A stretch of DNA of 64,000 nucleotides, from assembly GCA_039183205.1 (NCBI GenBank), contig JBCDBR010000004.1, positions 92,065-156,064 on the forward strand, given 5' to 3'. A model generated the notes under the pieces. It worked only from the letters and a program-made list of their open reading frames with translations. It was not told where the DNA came from and did not search any database. Both the position numbers and the translations under genes were made by a program. Below are positions 1 to 8,235 of this stretch, piece after piece. The stretch comes from HKCCE3408 sp039183205 (GTDB lineage Bacteria > Pseudomonadota > Alphaproteobacteria > Rhodobacterales > Rhodobacteraceae). The stretch's first letter is position 1. Each line of letters opens with the position of its first letter.

Positions 1-615
1 TCGATCGGACAAATCGACCTTGCCGTCGATGGTGATCCCATTGTCATCGAACAGCACGATCAGTCGCGACAAGTGCTGCCGGCCGGCCAGCGCCAGCGCC
101 TCTTGGCTCACACCTTCCATCAGACAGCCATCGCCCGCGATACAGTAGGTGTAATGATCGATGATCTTCTTACCCCACCGCGCACGTAGCGATTCTTCGG
201 CGATGGCAAAGCCCACTGCATTGGCGATCCCTTGGCCCAAAGGCCCCGTCGTCGTCTCGATCCCGCTGGCATGTCCGAATTCAGGATGGCCGGCGGTGAT
301 CGACCCGAGCTGTCGGAAATTCTTGATTTGGTCCAGGGTCATATCGGCATACCCTGTCAGGTGCAGCAAACTGTAAAGCAGCATCGAGCCATGCCCGGCG
401 CTCAGAACAAATCGGTCCCGGTTGGGCCAGTTGGGTGCGCTGGCGTCAAAGCTCAGATGCCGTGCAAACAGGACCGTAGCAACATCGGCCATCCCCATCG
501 GCATGCCGGAATGACCGGAATTGGCCGCCGCGACCGCATCAAGCGTCAAAGTACGAATACACGCCGCGCGGCGCCAATGATCGGGGTTTCTGCTGATCAA
601 AGGTGTCAGATCCAC
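1..615 (-). CDS. tkt: Transketolase, N-terminal part (cut by window edge)
   Basis: Transketolase moves two-carbon ketol units between sugar phosphates in the non-oxidative pentose phosphate pathway, using thiamine diphosphate. Only the first 205 codons are present. The visible protein has the family's N-terminal landmarks: NSGHSGMPMG, a GHPEFGH stretch, TTGPLGQGIANAVG, and the cofactor/metal site GDGCLMEGVSQEA, ending in the typical IDGKVDLSDR. I chose the GTG at 615 because AGGAGG lies 8 nt upstream; the ATG at 623 is out of frame and stops at once. It is divergent from the zauP-like/zapA pair, as is common in Rhodobacterales. The family call is secure; the C-terminal domains lie outside the window. 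Confidence 0.95.
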   Translation of the reverse strand, partial: MDLTPLISRNPDHWRRAACIRTLTLDAVAAANSGHSGMPMGMADVATVLFARHLSFDASAPNWPNRDRFVLSAGHGSMLLYSLLHLTGYADMTLDQIKNFRQLGSITAGHPEFGHASGIETTTGPLGQGIANAVGFAIAEESLRARWGKKIIDHYTYCIAGDGCLMEGVSQEALALAGRQHLSRLIVLFDDNGITIDGKVDLSDR

Positions 616-834
616 GGGGCCATCCTCCTGTTATGCGCGCCCTTCTTATTGGTGCGCCGCGCCCGCCTGATATCAGAGCCCGGCCCAAGCGCAAGCCGAC
701 GCACCCGGTCTCGATCCGCCGAAATTCGTTGCCTACTTCAAGCGCGGTCCGGAAACGGTTGCAAAACCGGCATCTTTTTGTATGCGTTGAGGGCAGTGAA
801 CGCCGGGCGTAACCATAGATTGGAAAGTCCAGAT

Positions 835-1500
835 ATGTCAGAAGACCGGGTCGACCTCGATACGATCATCGCTTTGGAAAGCCGGATCAATGCCGCGTTG
901 GACCGGATATCGGGCGCGGTTGCGGTGCAGGTCGTGGTGGCCGCCAACCCCGAACCCGATCCCGCTTTGGTCGCGGCGGAGGCCCGGATCGAGGCGCTGA
1001 GTGCGGATTTGGCCGCAGCACAAGCCGCTGCGGAGGATCAGGCGGGCCTGGCCGCAGAGATTGAGCGGCTCACGGCGGAATTGGGCGGCGATCAAGCCGC
1101 TGGCGGCGAGGCTGAAGAGCTTGCGCTATTACGGGAGCGGGCCGACCGGCTGCGCGCGGAGCGGAATGCCATCCGGGAGGAACGCGACGCGCTCGCCGAA
1201 GAGCTCGACAGCTATCGCAGCGGTTCTGCTGCGCCTGCCGAACAGGCGGTATCCGAGATGCCGGAATTGGTCTCTGCGCTGCGCGATTTGCGCACGGCCA
1301 ATGCTGAGCTGTCCCGCCAATCCGAGGCTATGCGGCATGCCGCGGCGGCCGGCGATGGCGCACCGCCGCCGGATACGTTGAACGCGGCGATGGCCGCGGA
1401 GCTTTTATCACTGCGCGCCGAACGGGCCGCCGATGCCGCGGAAATGCAGCTGATCCTTGATGAGTTGCGGCCTTTGACGGAAGGAACGCAAGATGCCTGA
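835..1500 (+). CDS. ZauP-like coiled-coil partner of ZapA
   Basis: A 221-residue, Ala/Glu/Leu-rich protein with almost continuous coiled-coil character from about residue 50 to the end and no enzyme motif. Its stop overlaps the zapA start by 8 nt, so the two are probably translationally coupled. In Caulobacter a coiled-coil protein encoded immediately upstream of zapA (ZauP) works with ZapA to focus the FtsZ ring; position and composition fit that role here. The start is the ATG at 835, with GGAAAG 7 nt upstream. The frame stays open upstream to about 232, but that stretch is antisense to tkt and is not considered coding. Gene existence is well supported; the function is inferred from synteny. 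Confidence 0.8.
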   Translation: MSEDRVDLDTIIALESRINAALDRISGAVAVQVVVAANPEPDPALVAAEARIEALSADLAAAQAAAEDQAGLAAEIERLTAELGGDQAAGGEAEELALLRERADRLRAERNAIREERDALAEELDSYRSGSAAPAEQAVSEMPELVSALRDLRTANAELSRQSEAMRHAAAAGDGAPPPDTLNAAMAAELLSLRAERAADAAEMQLILDELRPLTEGTQDA

Positions 1501-1900
1501 ATTGATTGTCGAAATCGGTGGGCGCGATTTCACCGTTGCCTGCCAAGAAGGCGAAGAGCCATTTTTGCAAGCGGCCGCGGCGATGCTCGACGCCGAGGCG
1601 GCCAGCATCTTGGGCCAGGTCGGCCGGATGCCCACCGAACGGATGTTGCTGATGGCCGGGCTGATGTTGGCCGACAAGACCGCCGCGCTCGAAGAGGAAC
1701 TGGCCGGTAAAACCGAAGCCTTAACCCAAGCCGAAGAGAAACTGACCGACCGGGCGCGTCAGATTGCCGATCTACAAGACGCCCAAGGGCCCGACACGGT
1801 GGCGGTCATTCCAACCGAAATCCATGATCATCTGGCGGAATTGGCGGCGCGGGCGGAGGCCTTGGCCGAAGAGCTGGAGGCCGAGCCGGCAACGGAGTGA
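1493..1900 (+). CDS. zapA: Cell division protein ZapA
   Basis: ZapA binds FtsZ and promotes bundling of protofilaments at the division site. The 135-residue protein begins with the ZapA pattern (a beta strand IVEIGGRDFTVAC, then helices containing RMPTERMLLMAGLMLADK) and continues into a Glu/Ala-rich coiled coil, giving the usual globular head and dimerising tail. It overlaps the upstream coiled-coil gene by 8 nt and is followed by a strong hairpin, so the two genes form a short operon ending here. The tail is longer than in E. coli ZapA (about 109 residues), which is usual for alphaproteobacteria. Confidence 0.9.
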   Translation: MPELIVEIGGRDFTVACQEGEEPFLQAAAAMLDAEAASILGQVGRMPTERMLLMAGLMLADKTAALEEELAGKTEALTQAEEKLTDRARQIADLQDAQGPDTVAVIPTEIHDHLAELAARAEALAEELEAEPATE

Positions 1901-1916
1901 TCGGGTGGGGCGCGGC

Positions 1917-1938
1917 AAGACCGCCCTGGCGGTCTTTT
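1917..1938 (+). terminator. Rho-independent terminator after zapA
   Basis: A perfect inverted repeat, AAGACCGCC and GGCGGTCTT with a tiny loop, is followed by further T residues. It starts 17 nt after the zapA stop codon and fits an intrinsic terminator. Confidence 0.75.
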
Positions 1939-1985
1939 CGGGCGACGGGGTTCAAGGCCCCAAAGCCCGAAGGCCCCGGCATCAA

Positions 1986-2050
1986 CCCTTAAACACTGCC
2001 CTTAAACAGGGGCCTTATATATGGGCCTTATACATGGGCCTCAAAAACGG
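1986..2050. repeat. 13-bp tandem repeat, about five copies
   Basis: Five consecutive 13-bp units can be read: CCCTTAAACACTG, CCCTTAAACAGGG, GCCTTATATATGG, GCCTTATACATGG and GCCTCAAAAACGG. The repeat spans the 3' end of the minus-strand SDR gene, supplying its last few codons and its stop. Because 13 is not a multiple of 3, gain or loss of a unit would change the frame at the SDR C-terminus. Confidence 0.7.
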
Positions 2051-2696
2051 GCGGCAAAAGCCGTGCAGCCTCGACCGCCGGTGGGCTAAGACGGTCGCGC
2101 GCCTCGCCGGGATAAAACCGCGCCCGGATCGCTGTGGGCATGGGATTTGGTTTCAGTAGATGCACCGCGGGCCCGGTCTTTCTACTCTCGGCCTGCCAGG
2201 TTTCGATCAGCGCCCGCATCGCTGCCTTTGACATCGCATAGGGGGCCGCAAATTTCGCATCCCAATCGCTGTCGAAAAAAATCGCTTTCGGCGCTTTGGC
2301 GAGGTCCAAAAGCGGCGCCATCAGGCTGACAAGCCGCGTCGCCGCGCGGATATTCGTTGCGATCACCTGATCGAGGTCTTTGGCTGTGATATGTGACGCG
2401 GGGGTGAGGGCGGTGGCGTGAAAGGCGCTGTGGACCCAGATATCGGCGCGGCCCCAACGGTCATGGACCGACCGGCACAGATGGGCCATTGCGGCCTCAT
2501 CGGTCACATCCATCGGCGCCAGCGTCGATTGACCGCCGCCGGCTTGAATGCGATCGTCAAGCGCCTCTAGCCCGCCGGTTGTGCGTGCCACAGCGACGAC
2601 ATGGGCGCCCCGTAATGCAAGCCATTCCGCCGCGGCCGCGCCAATACCGCGGCTGGCACCCGTGACAATTGCGATCTGACCTGAAAGTTCTGACAT
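2028..2696 (-). CDS. Short-chain dehydrogenase/reductase (SDR)
   Basis: A 222-residue NAD(P)-dependent oxidoreductase of the classical SDR fold. The N-terminus carries the dinucleotide-binding motif TGASRGIG near residue 13. A catalytic Tyr-x-x-x-Lys is present as YAMSK, and NIRAA sits at the conserved-Asn position. Substrate cannot be read from the sequence; the closest general type is the YciK-like SDRs. The start at 2696 gives the usual short N-terminus before the first strand; an upstream extension to 2825 runs into the divergent bioY leader and is unlikely. The C-terminus lies inside a 13-bp tandem repeat, so its last residues may vary between strains. Confidence 0.88.
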   Translation of the reverse strand: MSELSGQIAIVTGASRGIGAAAAEWLALRGAHVVAVARTTGGLEALDDRIQAGGGQSTLAPMDVTDEAAMAHLCRSVHDRWGRADIWVHSAFHATALTPASHITAKDLDQVIATNIRAATRLVSLMAPLLDLAKAPKAIFFDSDWDAKFAAPYAMSKAAMRALIETWQAESRKTGPAVHLLKPNPMPTAIRARFYPGEARDRLSPPAVEAARLLPPVFEAHV

Positions 2697-2806
2697 GGCG
2701 CGCCACATGACCCGTGGCGACGGCGAAAGCAAGGCCTGTGCTTGACAAAGCGCCGCCCCGGCCAGACAACACCGGCAACGTGTACCAGATGAACCAGGAG
2801 AACCGC

Positions 2807-3382
2807 ATGGACCGCCGCATGACACTTAGCCGGGCGATTTGGGCGCAAGAGAGCTTGGCACGCAACGTCATCTTGATCCTTGCCGGCACGCTGCTCATTG
2901 CGCTGGCGGCGCAAGTGACCGTTCGGCTCTTGCCGGTTCCGATGACACTACAGACGCTGGCGATCTTGGCGGTCGGCTTTTCCTTCGGCGCGCGCTTGGC
3001 CACGGCGACATTGCTGACATACTTGGTCAAAGGCGCGATGGGCCTGCCGGTCTTTGCCGGGGGTGGCGCTGGCGTGGTCTACATGACAGGCCCGACCGGC
3101 GGCTTTCTGTTGGGTTTTGTCGCAATGGCGTGGATGGCCGGTTATGCCGCCGATCGTGGCGTGATGCGGAATGTGCCGGCGGCCATCGCGGTCGCGCTCT
3201 GCGCATCGGCCGTTATCTATCTGCCAGGTTTGGCCTGGCCGGCTCTGTCGATGGGTACGGAATGGTCGGTGCTCTGGTCCGGGTGGATGGCGCCGTTCTT
3301 GTTGGGCGATGCAATCAAGGCGGTGCTTGCGGCGCTGATCGTGACCGGCGCTTGGTCCGCCCTGCGGCGCGCGAAAACCTAA
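2807..3382 (+). CDS. bioY: BioY biotin transporter, S component
   Basis: BioY is the substrate-binding membrane subunit of energy-coupling-factor biotin importers and can also work alone. The 191-residue protein is hydrophobic with about six membrane segments and shows the family signature VPVPMTLQT near residue 48, followed by the Gly-rich AGGGAG and MTGPTGGFLLGF segments. The ATG at 2807 has AGGAG 6 nt upstream, which decides it over the earlier in-frame starts. A TTGACA box is visible at 2742-2747 in the short divergent spacer, but no clear -10 and no obvious BioR operator was seen. No bioM/bioN neighbour is present, so it either acts alone or borrows a shared ECF module. Confidence 0.93.
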   Translation: MDRRMTLSRAIWAQESLARNVILILAGTLLIALAAQVTVRLLPVPMTLQTLAILAVGFSFGARLATATLLTYLVKGAMGLPVFAGGGAGVVYMTGPTGGFLLGFVAMAWMAGYAADRGVMRNVPAAIAVALCASAVIYLPGLAWPALSMGTEWSVLWSGWMAPFLLGDAIKAVLAALIVTGAWSALRRAKT

Positions 3383-3389
3383 CGTCACC

Positions 3390-4025
3390 TTGGCTGAGCT
3401 GCCGCTGCTTCAAACGCCGTCCCATTTGGGGCGGCGTGCGTTTTTGGGCGCTATGATCGCGGCGGCGGCAGCGCGGTCCCGCGCTGAGACAGCTCTTTCT
3501 GAAACCGATGGCCTTGGGCTCTCGGTTGTTCAAAACGAGGCAACGCGTCCGCTGACAGATGCGGGCGCTGCTTATCAGGTCACTCTGTTGCCGGGCCCCT
3601 TCGCCCTGCGCGTCGCGCGCGCACCCGCCTCGGTCGAATTGGCCGTCGCGCTCAGCCTTGAGCCGGGCATTTTTGACCGCTTCGGTAGCGCGCGCGATCC
3701 GGTCTTTGGGCCCGCCTCTGGCTATGCGCGTGCGGCCAAGCCAGGTGCAACGCTTTATCTGACTGACCCGGCCTGCCGTGCCGACGATCCGAGTGGTTTC
3801 AACATCCTTGGGCCCGAACATGCCCGGGCGGGCCTTTGGCCGATCTCCCGGATCGAGCCGGATCGGCTGTCCGATGATTGCCGCATGCCGTCCGTGCCAA
3901 GCCGTCAATCGCTGATTGCATCGGGCCTGCGGCTTTACCTCGTGGCGGCCTTTATCCGCGATGGGGCGGTCGATGATGGCGCCGATTTCCTGGTGCTTGA
4001 TTTCACAGAGCCGGCATCGGGGTAG
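3390..4025 (+). CDS. Exported protein with Tat-like signal, unknown function
   Basis: A 211-residue protein that I do not recognise. The N-terminus LGRRAFLGAMIAAAAA has a twin-arginine and a hydrophobic stretch, which suggests Tat export to the periplasm with cleavage near residue 33. The mature part is mixed alpha/beta and contains two Cys residues, but shows no catalytic motif I can name. The start used is TTG at 3390, 7 nt after the bioY stop; the next in-frame ATG at 3453 would remove the twin arginines, so the TTG is preferred. It probably forms a two-gene transcript with bioY. Its stop lies 2 bp from the convergent purF stop. Confidence 0.6.
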   Translation: MAELPLLQTPSHLGRRAFLGAMIAAAAARSRAETALSETDGLGLSVVQNEATRPLTDAGAAYQVTLLPGPFALRVARAPASVELAVALSLEPGIFDRFGSARDPVFGPASGYARAAKPGATLYLTDPACRADDPSGFNILGPEHARAGLWPISRIEPDRLSDDCRMPSVPSRQSLIASGLRLYLVAAFIRDGAVDDGADFLVLDFTEPASG

Positions 4026-4027
4026 GA

Positions 4028-5509
4028 TCACTCTGCCGGCTCATCGACCTTCATCTTAAATCCCGCCTGTACGCGGTCGGCTGGCGTGACCGGATAATCC
4101 CCCGAGAAACAGGCATCGCAATATTGCGGGCAGGCGGTGTTGCGGCCGTCCGCCTCTCCGGCGGCGCGGTAAAGACCGTCAAGCGTGATAAATTTCAAAG
4201 ACGTGACGCCAAGATGCGTTTCCATTTCCCGCTCTGACATGGATGACGCGAGGAGCTTTTCGCGGTCGGGCGTGTCTACGCCGTAAAAACAGGGCCAAGC
4301 CGTTGGCGGACTTGCGATGCGGAAATGGACCTCCGCGGCGCCGGCATCAATGACCATTTCCTTGATCTTGCGGCTGGTTGTGCCGCGCACCACGCTGTCA
4401 TCGACCAAGACAACGCGTTTGCCCTTTATCAACGCACGATTGACGTTCAGCTTCAGCCGAACGCCCATGTTCCGAATTTGCTCGGTCGGTTCGATGAACG
4501 TCCGACCGACATACTGGTTGCGGATGATGCCCATGCCAAAGGGGATACCGCTTTCGGCGGCATACCCCACGGCGGCGGGCGTTCCGCTATCCGGCACTGG
4601 GCAGACCAGGTCCGCATCGATGGGCGCCTCCCGGGCAAGCTCCACCCCGATCTGGCGGCGGGTCTCATAGACCGATCGGCCGCCCAAAATGCTGTCCGGG
4701 CGCGAGAAATACACATGCTCAAAGATGCAAAACCGCGATTTTGCCGGTTCAAACGGTTTGAAACTTTCCAGCCCGTTGCCATTGATGACGACCATCTCGC
4801 CCGGTTCGATCTCGCGCAGGAAATCGGCACCGATGATATCGAGCGCGCAGGTTTCGGAGGCCAGCACCCAGCCATCGCCCAAACGGCCCAGAACCAGCGG
4901 CCGCACGCCGAGCGGATCGCGCACGCCAATCAGCTTGGTGCGCGTCATTGCCACAACCGAAAAGGCCCCTTCGACCCGGCGCAACGCATCCTTCATGCGT
5001 TCGGGGATGGTCTTTTGGTAGCTGCGCGCCATCAGATGAATGATGCATTCACTGTCCGATGAGCTTTGGAAGATGGAGCCACGGCCGATCAATTCCCGGC
5101 GTAATTCTTCGGCGTTGACGATGTTGCCGTTATGGGCAATCGCCGCCCCGCCCATCGCAAATTCGCCGAAGAAGGGTTGCACGTCGCGGATGGCGGTGTG
5201 CCCTTTGGACCCGGCGGTGGAATAGCGGACATGGCCGATCCCGATCTCACCTGGCAAGGTCGTCATGACGTCTTGGCTGGTGAACGTGTCGCGGACATAG
5301 CCAAAGCGGCGGGCGGAGTTGAAGCCCTGTTCGGGATGATGCACGACGATGCCGCCGGCTTCTTGGCCGCGATGTTGCAGTGCGTGCAGTCCGAGGGCCA
5401 CAAAATTCGCCGCATCCGCAACGCCGACAACGCCAAACACGCCGCATTCTTCACGTAATTTATCGTCGTCAAATGGATGGGATCGGATCACATTGGCCGC
5501 ATCTGACAT
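4028..5509 (-). CDS. purF: Amidophosphoribosyltransferase
   Basis: PurF makes 5-phosphoribosylamine from PRPP and glutamine, the first step of purine synthesis. The 493-residue protein has an N-terminal Ntn glutaminase domain; LREECGVFGVVG shows a short propeptide ahead of the catalytic Cys that becomes the mature N-terminus. The C-terminal phosphoribosyltransferase domain has the PRPP motif VVLVDDSVVRGTT. C-terminal Cys residues (ACPQYCDACF) are typical of the group. The start at 5509 (MSDAANVIR) gives the expected propeptide length; the 33 residues upstream look non-coding. Downstream (3') of cvpA on the same strand. Confidence 0.96.
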   Translation of the reverse strand: MSDAANVIRSHPFDDDKLREECGVFGVVGVADAANFVALGLHALQHRGQEAGGIVVHHPEQGFNSARRFGYVRDTFTSQDVMTTLPGEIGIGHVRYSTAGSKGHTAIRDVQPFFGEFAMGGAAIAHNGNIVNAEELRRELIGRGSIFQSSSDSECIIHLMARSYQKTIPERMKDALRRVEGAFSVVAMTRTKLIGVRDPLGVRPLVLGRLGDGWVLASETCALDIIGADFLREIEPGEMVVINGNGLESFKPFEPAKSRFCIFEHVYFSRPDSILGGRSVYETRRQIGVELAREAPIDADLVCPVPDSGTPAAVGYAAESGIPFGMGIIRNQYVGRTFIEPTEQIRNMGVRLKLNVNRALIKGKRVVLVDDSVVRGTTSRKIKEMVIDAGAAEVHFRIASPPTAWPCFYGVDTPDREKLLASSMSEREMETHLGVTSLKFITLDGLYRAAGEADGRNTACPQYCDACFSGDYPVTPADRVQAGFKMKVDEPAE

Positions 5510-5683
5510 GGGCGCCCCGTCGCTGATCAGCCTGAGCCCGCGAATCCCTCGCATGCCCTTTGGAGCGGAGATAGGGCAGTGGACAGGTGCTGTCACCCGC
5601 TCAGTCACACAGATGTCATGAAAATCCGTGGATAGATCGCCGATAGCTGCGCGAAGGTGCGCGACTGCCTGAGATTGAGGCGC

Positions 5684-6280
5684 CTATCCGTCTGTAGCGG
5701 GCGGGGTTTCGGCCTCAATCGGGGTGGCCGGTGCCGCGCATTCGGCGGTCAATTCCTCAAACCGGGCTTGAAACCAGCCGGGCAGGTCTTCGGGGATGGC
5801 GGCCTCAATCGTGCCTTGCAGATCGCCCAGGATCGCAACCGAGCGGCTTTGATCGACGACGTCCACGCGTTCATCGCCAGCCAGGCGGTCATAGGCGATC
5901 AGCACCACAACGACCAACAACACGCCGCGCGCGACACCGAATAAAAAGCCAAGGCCCGCATCGACCCCGCCCACGGCAGATCTTTGAATGATCCCCGAGA
6001 ACATCGGAGTGAACAGCGAAATCACAACCAAACCGATGATAAAAACACCGGCAAATGCGCCGATGATTCCCAGCTCGCAGCTTTCGCCAATATAGGTGCC
6101 GAGATAGGGGACCTCGCGAATGATCGGCACCGCGTCAGGGGCGAAGATAAAGGCCACAATGGCGGCCACGACCCAGCCACCGATGGCCAGCGCCTCGCGC
6201 ACAAAGCCGCGGCTATAGGCGAGGATCGCTGAAATAACGATCACGCCGACCACAACACCGTCGACAATGGTGAAATCCAT
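5684..6280 (-). CDS. cvpA: CvpA family membrane protein
   Basis: A 198-residue inner-membrane protein with about four membrane segments, beginning MDFTIVDGVVVGVIV as CvpA proteins do, then YSRGFVREALAIGGWV and a C-terminal acidic tail. In E. coli CvpA lies in the purF operon and is linked to colicin V production and envelope robustness; its biochemical role is not settled. Here it sits between radA and purF on the same strand, the usual Rhodobacterales order. The ATG at 6280 was chosen because the first membrane segment follows directly and the longer frame reads into the radA-cvpA spacer. Confidence 0.92.
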   Translation of the reverse strand: MDFTIVDGVVVGVIVISAILAYSRGFVREALAIGGWVVAAIVAFIFAPDAVPIIREVPYLGTYIGESCELGIIGAFAGVFIIGLVVISLFTPMFSGIIQRSAVGGVDAGLGFLFGVARGVLLVVVVLIAYDRLAGDERVDVVDQSRSVAILGDLQGTIEAAIPEDLPGWFQARFEELTAECAAPATPIEAETPPATDG

Positions 6281-6315
6281 ATCTGCCCTCGTCGTCTCTC
6301 GCCCGTTTGGTGGGC

Positions 6316-7680
6316 TCAGGCTGCCCCGAACACTTCGCCCACAAATTGCGCAAGGTCCGGCATTTCTTGCAGGTTCAACCCCGCGCCGTCCCCTGTTTTG
6401 CACCCTCGCGCCACGATGGCTGAGGAAAAACCAAGTTTTTGGGCCTCTTTCAACCTGTTTTCGGCTTGCGCCACCGGCCTGAGCGCCCCGGACAGCGATA
6501 ATTCTCCGAAAAGCACAGAATTGGGCGGGATTGCGGCATCTTCGCGGGCCGACAACAGCGCCCCGGCCACAGCAAGGTCCGCGGCGGGTTCCGAGATCCG
6601 CATGCCGCCGGCGATGTTGAGGTAAACATCCAGCCCTTGGAACGAGATCCCGACACGTGCTTCCAGCACGGCCAGCACCATCGCCAGTCGGCCGCCATCC
6701 CAGCCCACAACGGCGCGGCGTGGTTGCGACAAAGAGGACGGTGCGACCAATGCCTGGATCTCGACGAGGACGGGCCGCGTGCCTTCGATGCCGGCAAAAA
6801 CGACCGACCCGGGGGCTGCGGCCTCTCGGTCGGTCAAAAATAGGGCTGACGGATTGGGCACTTCGGCAAGGCCCGCGCCAGTCATCTCAAACACACCGAT
6901 TTCATCGGCGGGCCCAAAGCGGTTTTTCACCGACCGCAGCAGCCGGAATTGGTGGCCGCGTTCGCCTTCGAAATAGAGCACCGTATCGACCATATGTTCG
7001 ACCACGCGTGGCCCGGCGATCTGACCGTCTTTGGTGACATGACCCACGAGCATCACCGCCACGCCGCGGCGTTTGGCAAAGGTCACCAGTTCATGTGCCG
7101 CCGCGCGGACCTGGCTGACCGAACCTGGCGCGCTTTCAACGGTATCGAGCCACATCGTCTGCACCGAATCGATGATTGCAAGATCGGGGCGTTCGGCATC
7201 GAGCGTGGTCAAAATGTCGCGCAGATTGGTTTCCGAAGCGAGCGCGACATTGGCATCCTGGAGCCCAAGGCGCCCGGCGCGCAGGCGCACTTGCGCCGTC
7301 GCTTCCTCGCCAGAGATATAGATGACGCGGGCATTTTGCGCCGCAAAGCTCGCGGCCGCCTGCAACAACAGCGTCGATTTCCCGATCCCTGGATCGCCGC
7401 CGACAAGCGTTGCCGAGGCGCGCACCAGACCGCCGCCCAAACAGCGATCAAGCTCCGCCAGTCCCGATGAGCGGCGCGGCGGCTCGGCCTCGGCGGTTGC
7501 CAGATCGCTCAGCCGGATGCCTTTGCCCTTGGTCGCGCCCAAGGATTTGCCCGGCCCGGCCGAAAGCGGCGCCTCTTCCTGGATTGTGTTCCACTGGCCG
7601 CACGCATCGCATTGCCCGGCCCATTTTTTGTGCACCGCGCCGCAGGCATTGCAGATATAGACAGTGGAAACTTTTGCCAT
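6316..7680 (-). CDS. radA: DNA repair protein RadA
   Basis: RadA (Sms) is a RecA-related ATPase that drives branch migration during recombinational repair. At 454 residues it is the family's normal length. Visible in order: an N-terminal four-Cys zinc finger (CNACG near residue 10 and CDACG near 24), Walker A GGDPGIGKSTLL, a LAIIDSVQTM Walker B region, the RadA-specific KNRFG motif, and a C-terminal Lon-like domain. It lies 9 nt downstream of the PqiA-like gene and 35 nt upstream of cvpA, so all are probably one transcript. Confidence 0.96.
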   Translation of the reverse strand: MAKVSTVYICNACGAVHKKWAGQCDACGQWNTIQEEAPLSAGPGKSLGATKGKGIRLSDLATAEAEPPRRSSGLAELDRCLGGGLVRASATLVGGDPGIGKSTLLLQAAASFAAQNARVIYISGEEATAQVRLRAGRLGLQDANVALASETNLRDILTTLDAERPDLAIIDSVQTMWLDTVESAPGSVSQVRAAAHELVTFAKRRGVAVMLVGHVTKDGQIAGPRVVEHMVDTVLYFEGERGHQFRLLRSVKNRFGPADEIGVFEMTGAGLAEVPNPSALFLTDREAAAPGSVVFAGIEGTRPVLVEIQALVAPSSLSQPRRAVVGWDGGRLAMVLAVLEARVGISFQGLDVYLNIAGGMRISEPAADLAVAGALLSAREDAAIPPNSVLFGELSLSGALRPVAQAENRLKEAQKLGFSSAIVARGCKTGDGAGLNLQEMPDLAQFVGEVFGAA

Positions 7681-7689
7681 GGCCCGGCC

Positions 7690-8145
7690 TTATCCGAGCC
7701 GCCCGGTCTTGGCTAGGCGATCCGTGCCGATCGCAATTGCGTAGGAGGCCAGAACCGCCCCGGTGAAAAGCCAGAGCCCCCAAGCCGTTTCGACCCGACC
7801 AATCGAAAGCCCTTGGGCGATGGCGATATAGACGGCGATCAAGAAGATGTCGGCCATGGCGAGTTTGCCCAGAACGGCAATGGGGCCAAGCGCCTGTGTG
7901 CCAAGCCGCCCCAGATGGACCAGGGCCAAGGCAAGGGTTTTCGCCATCGGAGCCACAAGCGCCAGCAACGCCACCAAAATCGCCAGCGCCTTTTCATCCT
8001 CCCAAAGCGCGGCAATCCCCGACAGGACGGATATTTCATCCAGGCCAAAAAGTGGCAACAGGCCCGCGCGCATCAACGGCGCAAACCAGGCGAGCGGAAA
8101 GATCACCACCAAGCTGAGATTTGCGATCAGGAGCGCACGGAGCAT
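7690..8145 (-). CDS. PqiA-like (paraquat-inducible A) membrane protein
   Basis: A 151-residue integral membrane protein with about four hydrophobic segments. The order of elements (an N-terminal helix ending FPLAWFAPLM, a short loop with SVLSGIAALWEDE, then a helix with a proline, an acidic helix KLAMADIFLIAVYIA and a last helix) matches the PqiA domain. PqiA proteins work with MCE-type lipid transport systems, but no pqiB or pqiC is nearby. Full PqiA has two such modules; this is a single-module form, common between radA and alr in this order. Start at 8145 puts a helix directly at the N-terminus. Confidence 0.8.
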   Translation of the reverse strand: MLRALLIANLSLVVIFPLAWFAPLMRAGLLPLFGLDEISVLSGIAALWEDEKALAILVALLALVAPMAKTLALALVHLGRLGTQALGPIAVLGKLAMADIFLIAVYIAIAQGLSIGRVETAWGLWLFTGAVLASYAIAIGTDRLAKTGRLG

Positions 8146-8235
8146 GGCATCGAATTGGCGGTGTGGCGGGACATGATGCAAGGGGGAAATGCACAACCAT
8201 GGTGGCAAAGCGTGTCTGGGGCGTGTCCGCTTTGC

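Noticed and set aside
755..779. Hairpin CGGTT-GCAA-AACCG followed by T residues
   Set aside because: Resembles a terminator, but no plus-strand gene ends before it; a short 5-bp stem in the tkt/zauP spacer is weak evidence for a small RNA.
232..834. Upstream extension of the zauP-like frame
   Set aside because: Most of it is antisense to tkt, the composition is unlike the coiled coil, and a good Shine-Dalgarno precedes the ATG at 835.
1901..2027. 6S RNA gene downstream of zapA
   Set aside because: In many proteobacteria ssrS follows zapA, but this stretch has a terminator and tandem repeats and is too short for the long 6S hairpin.
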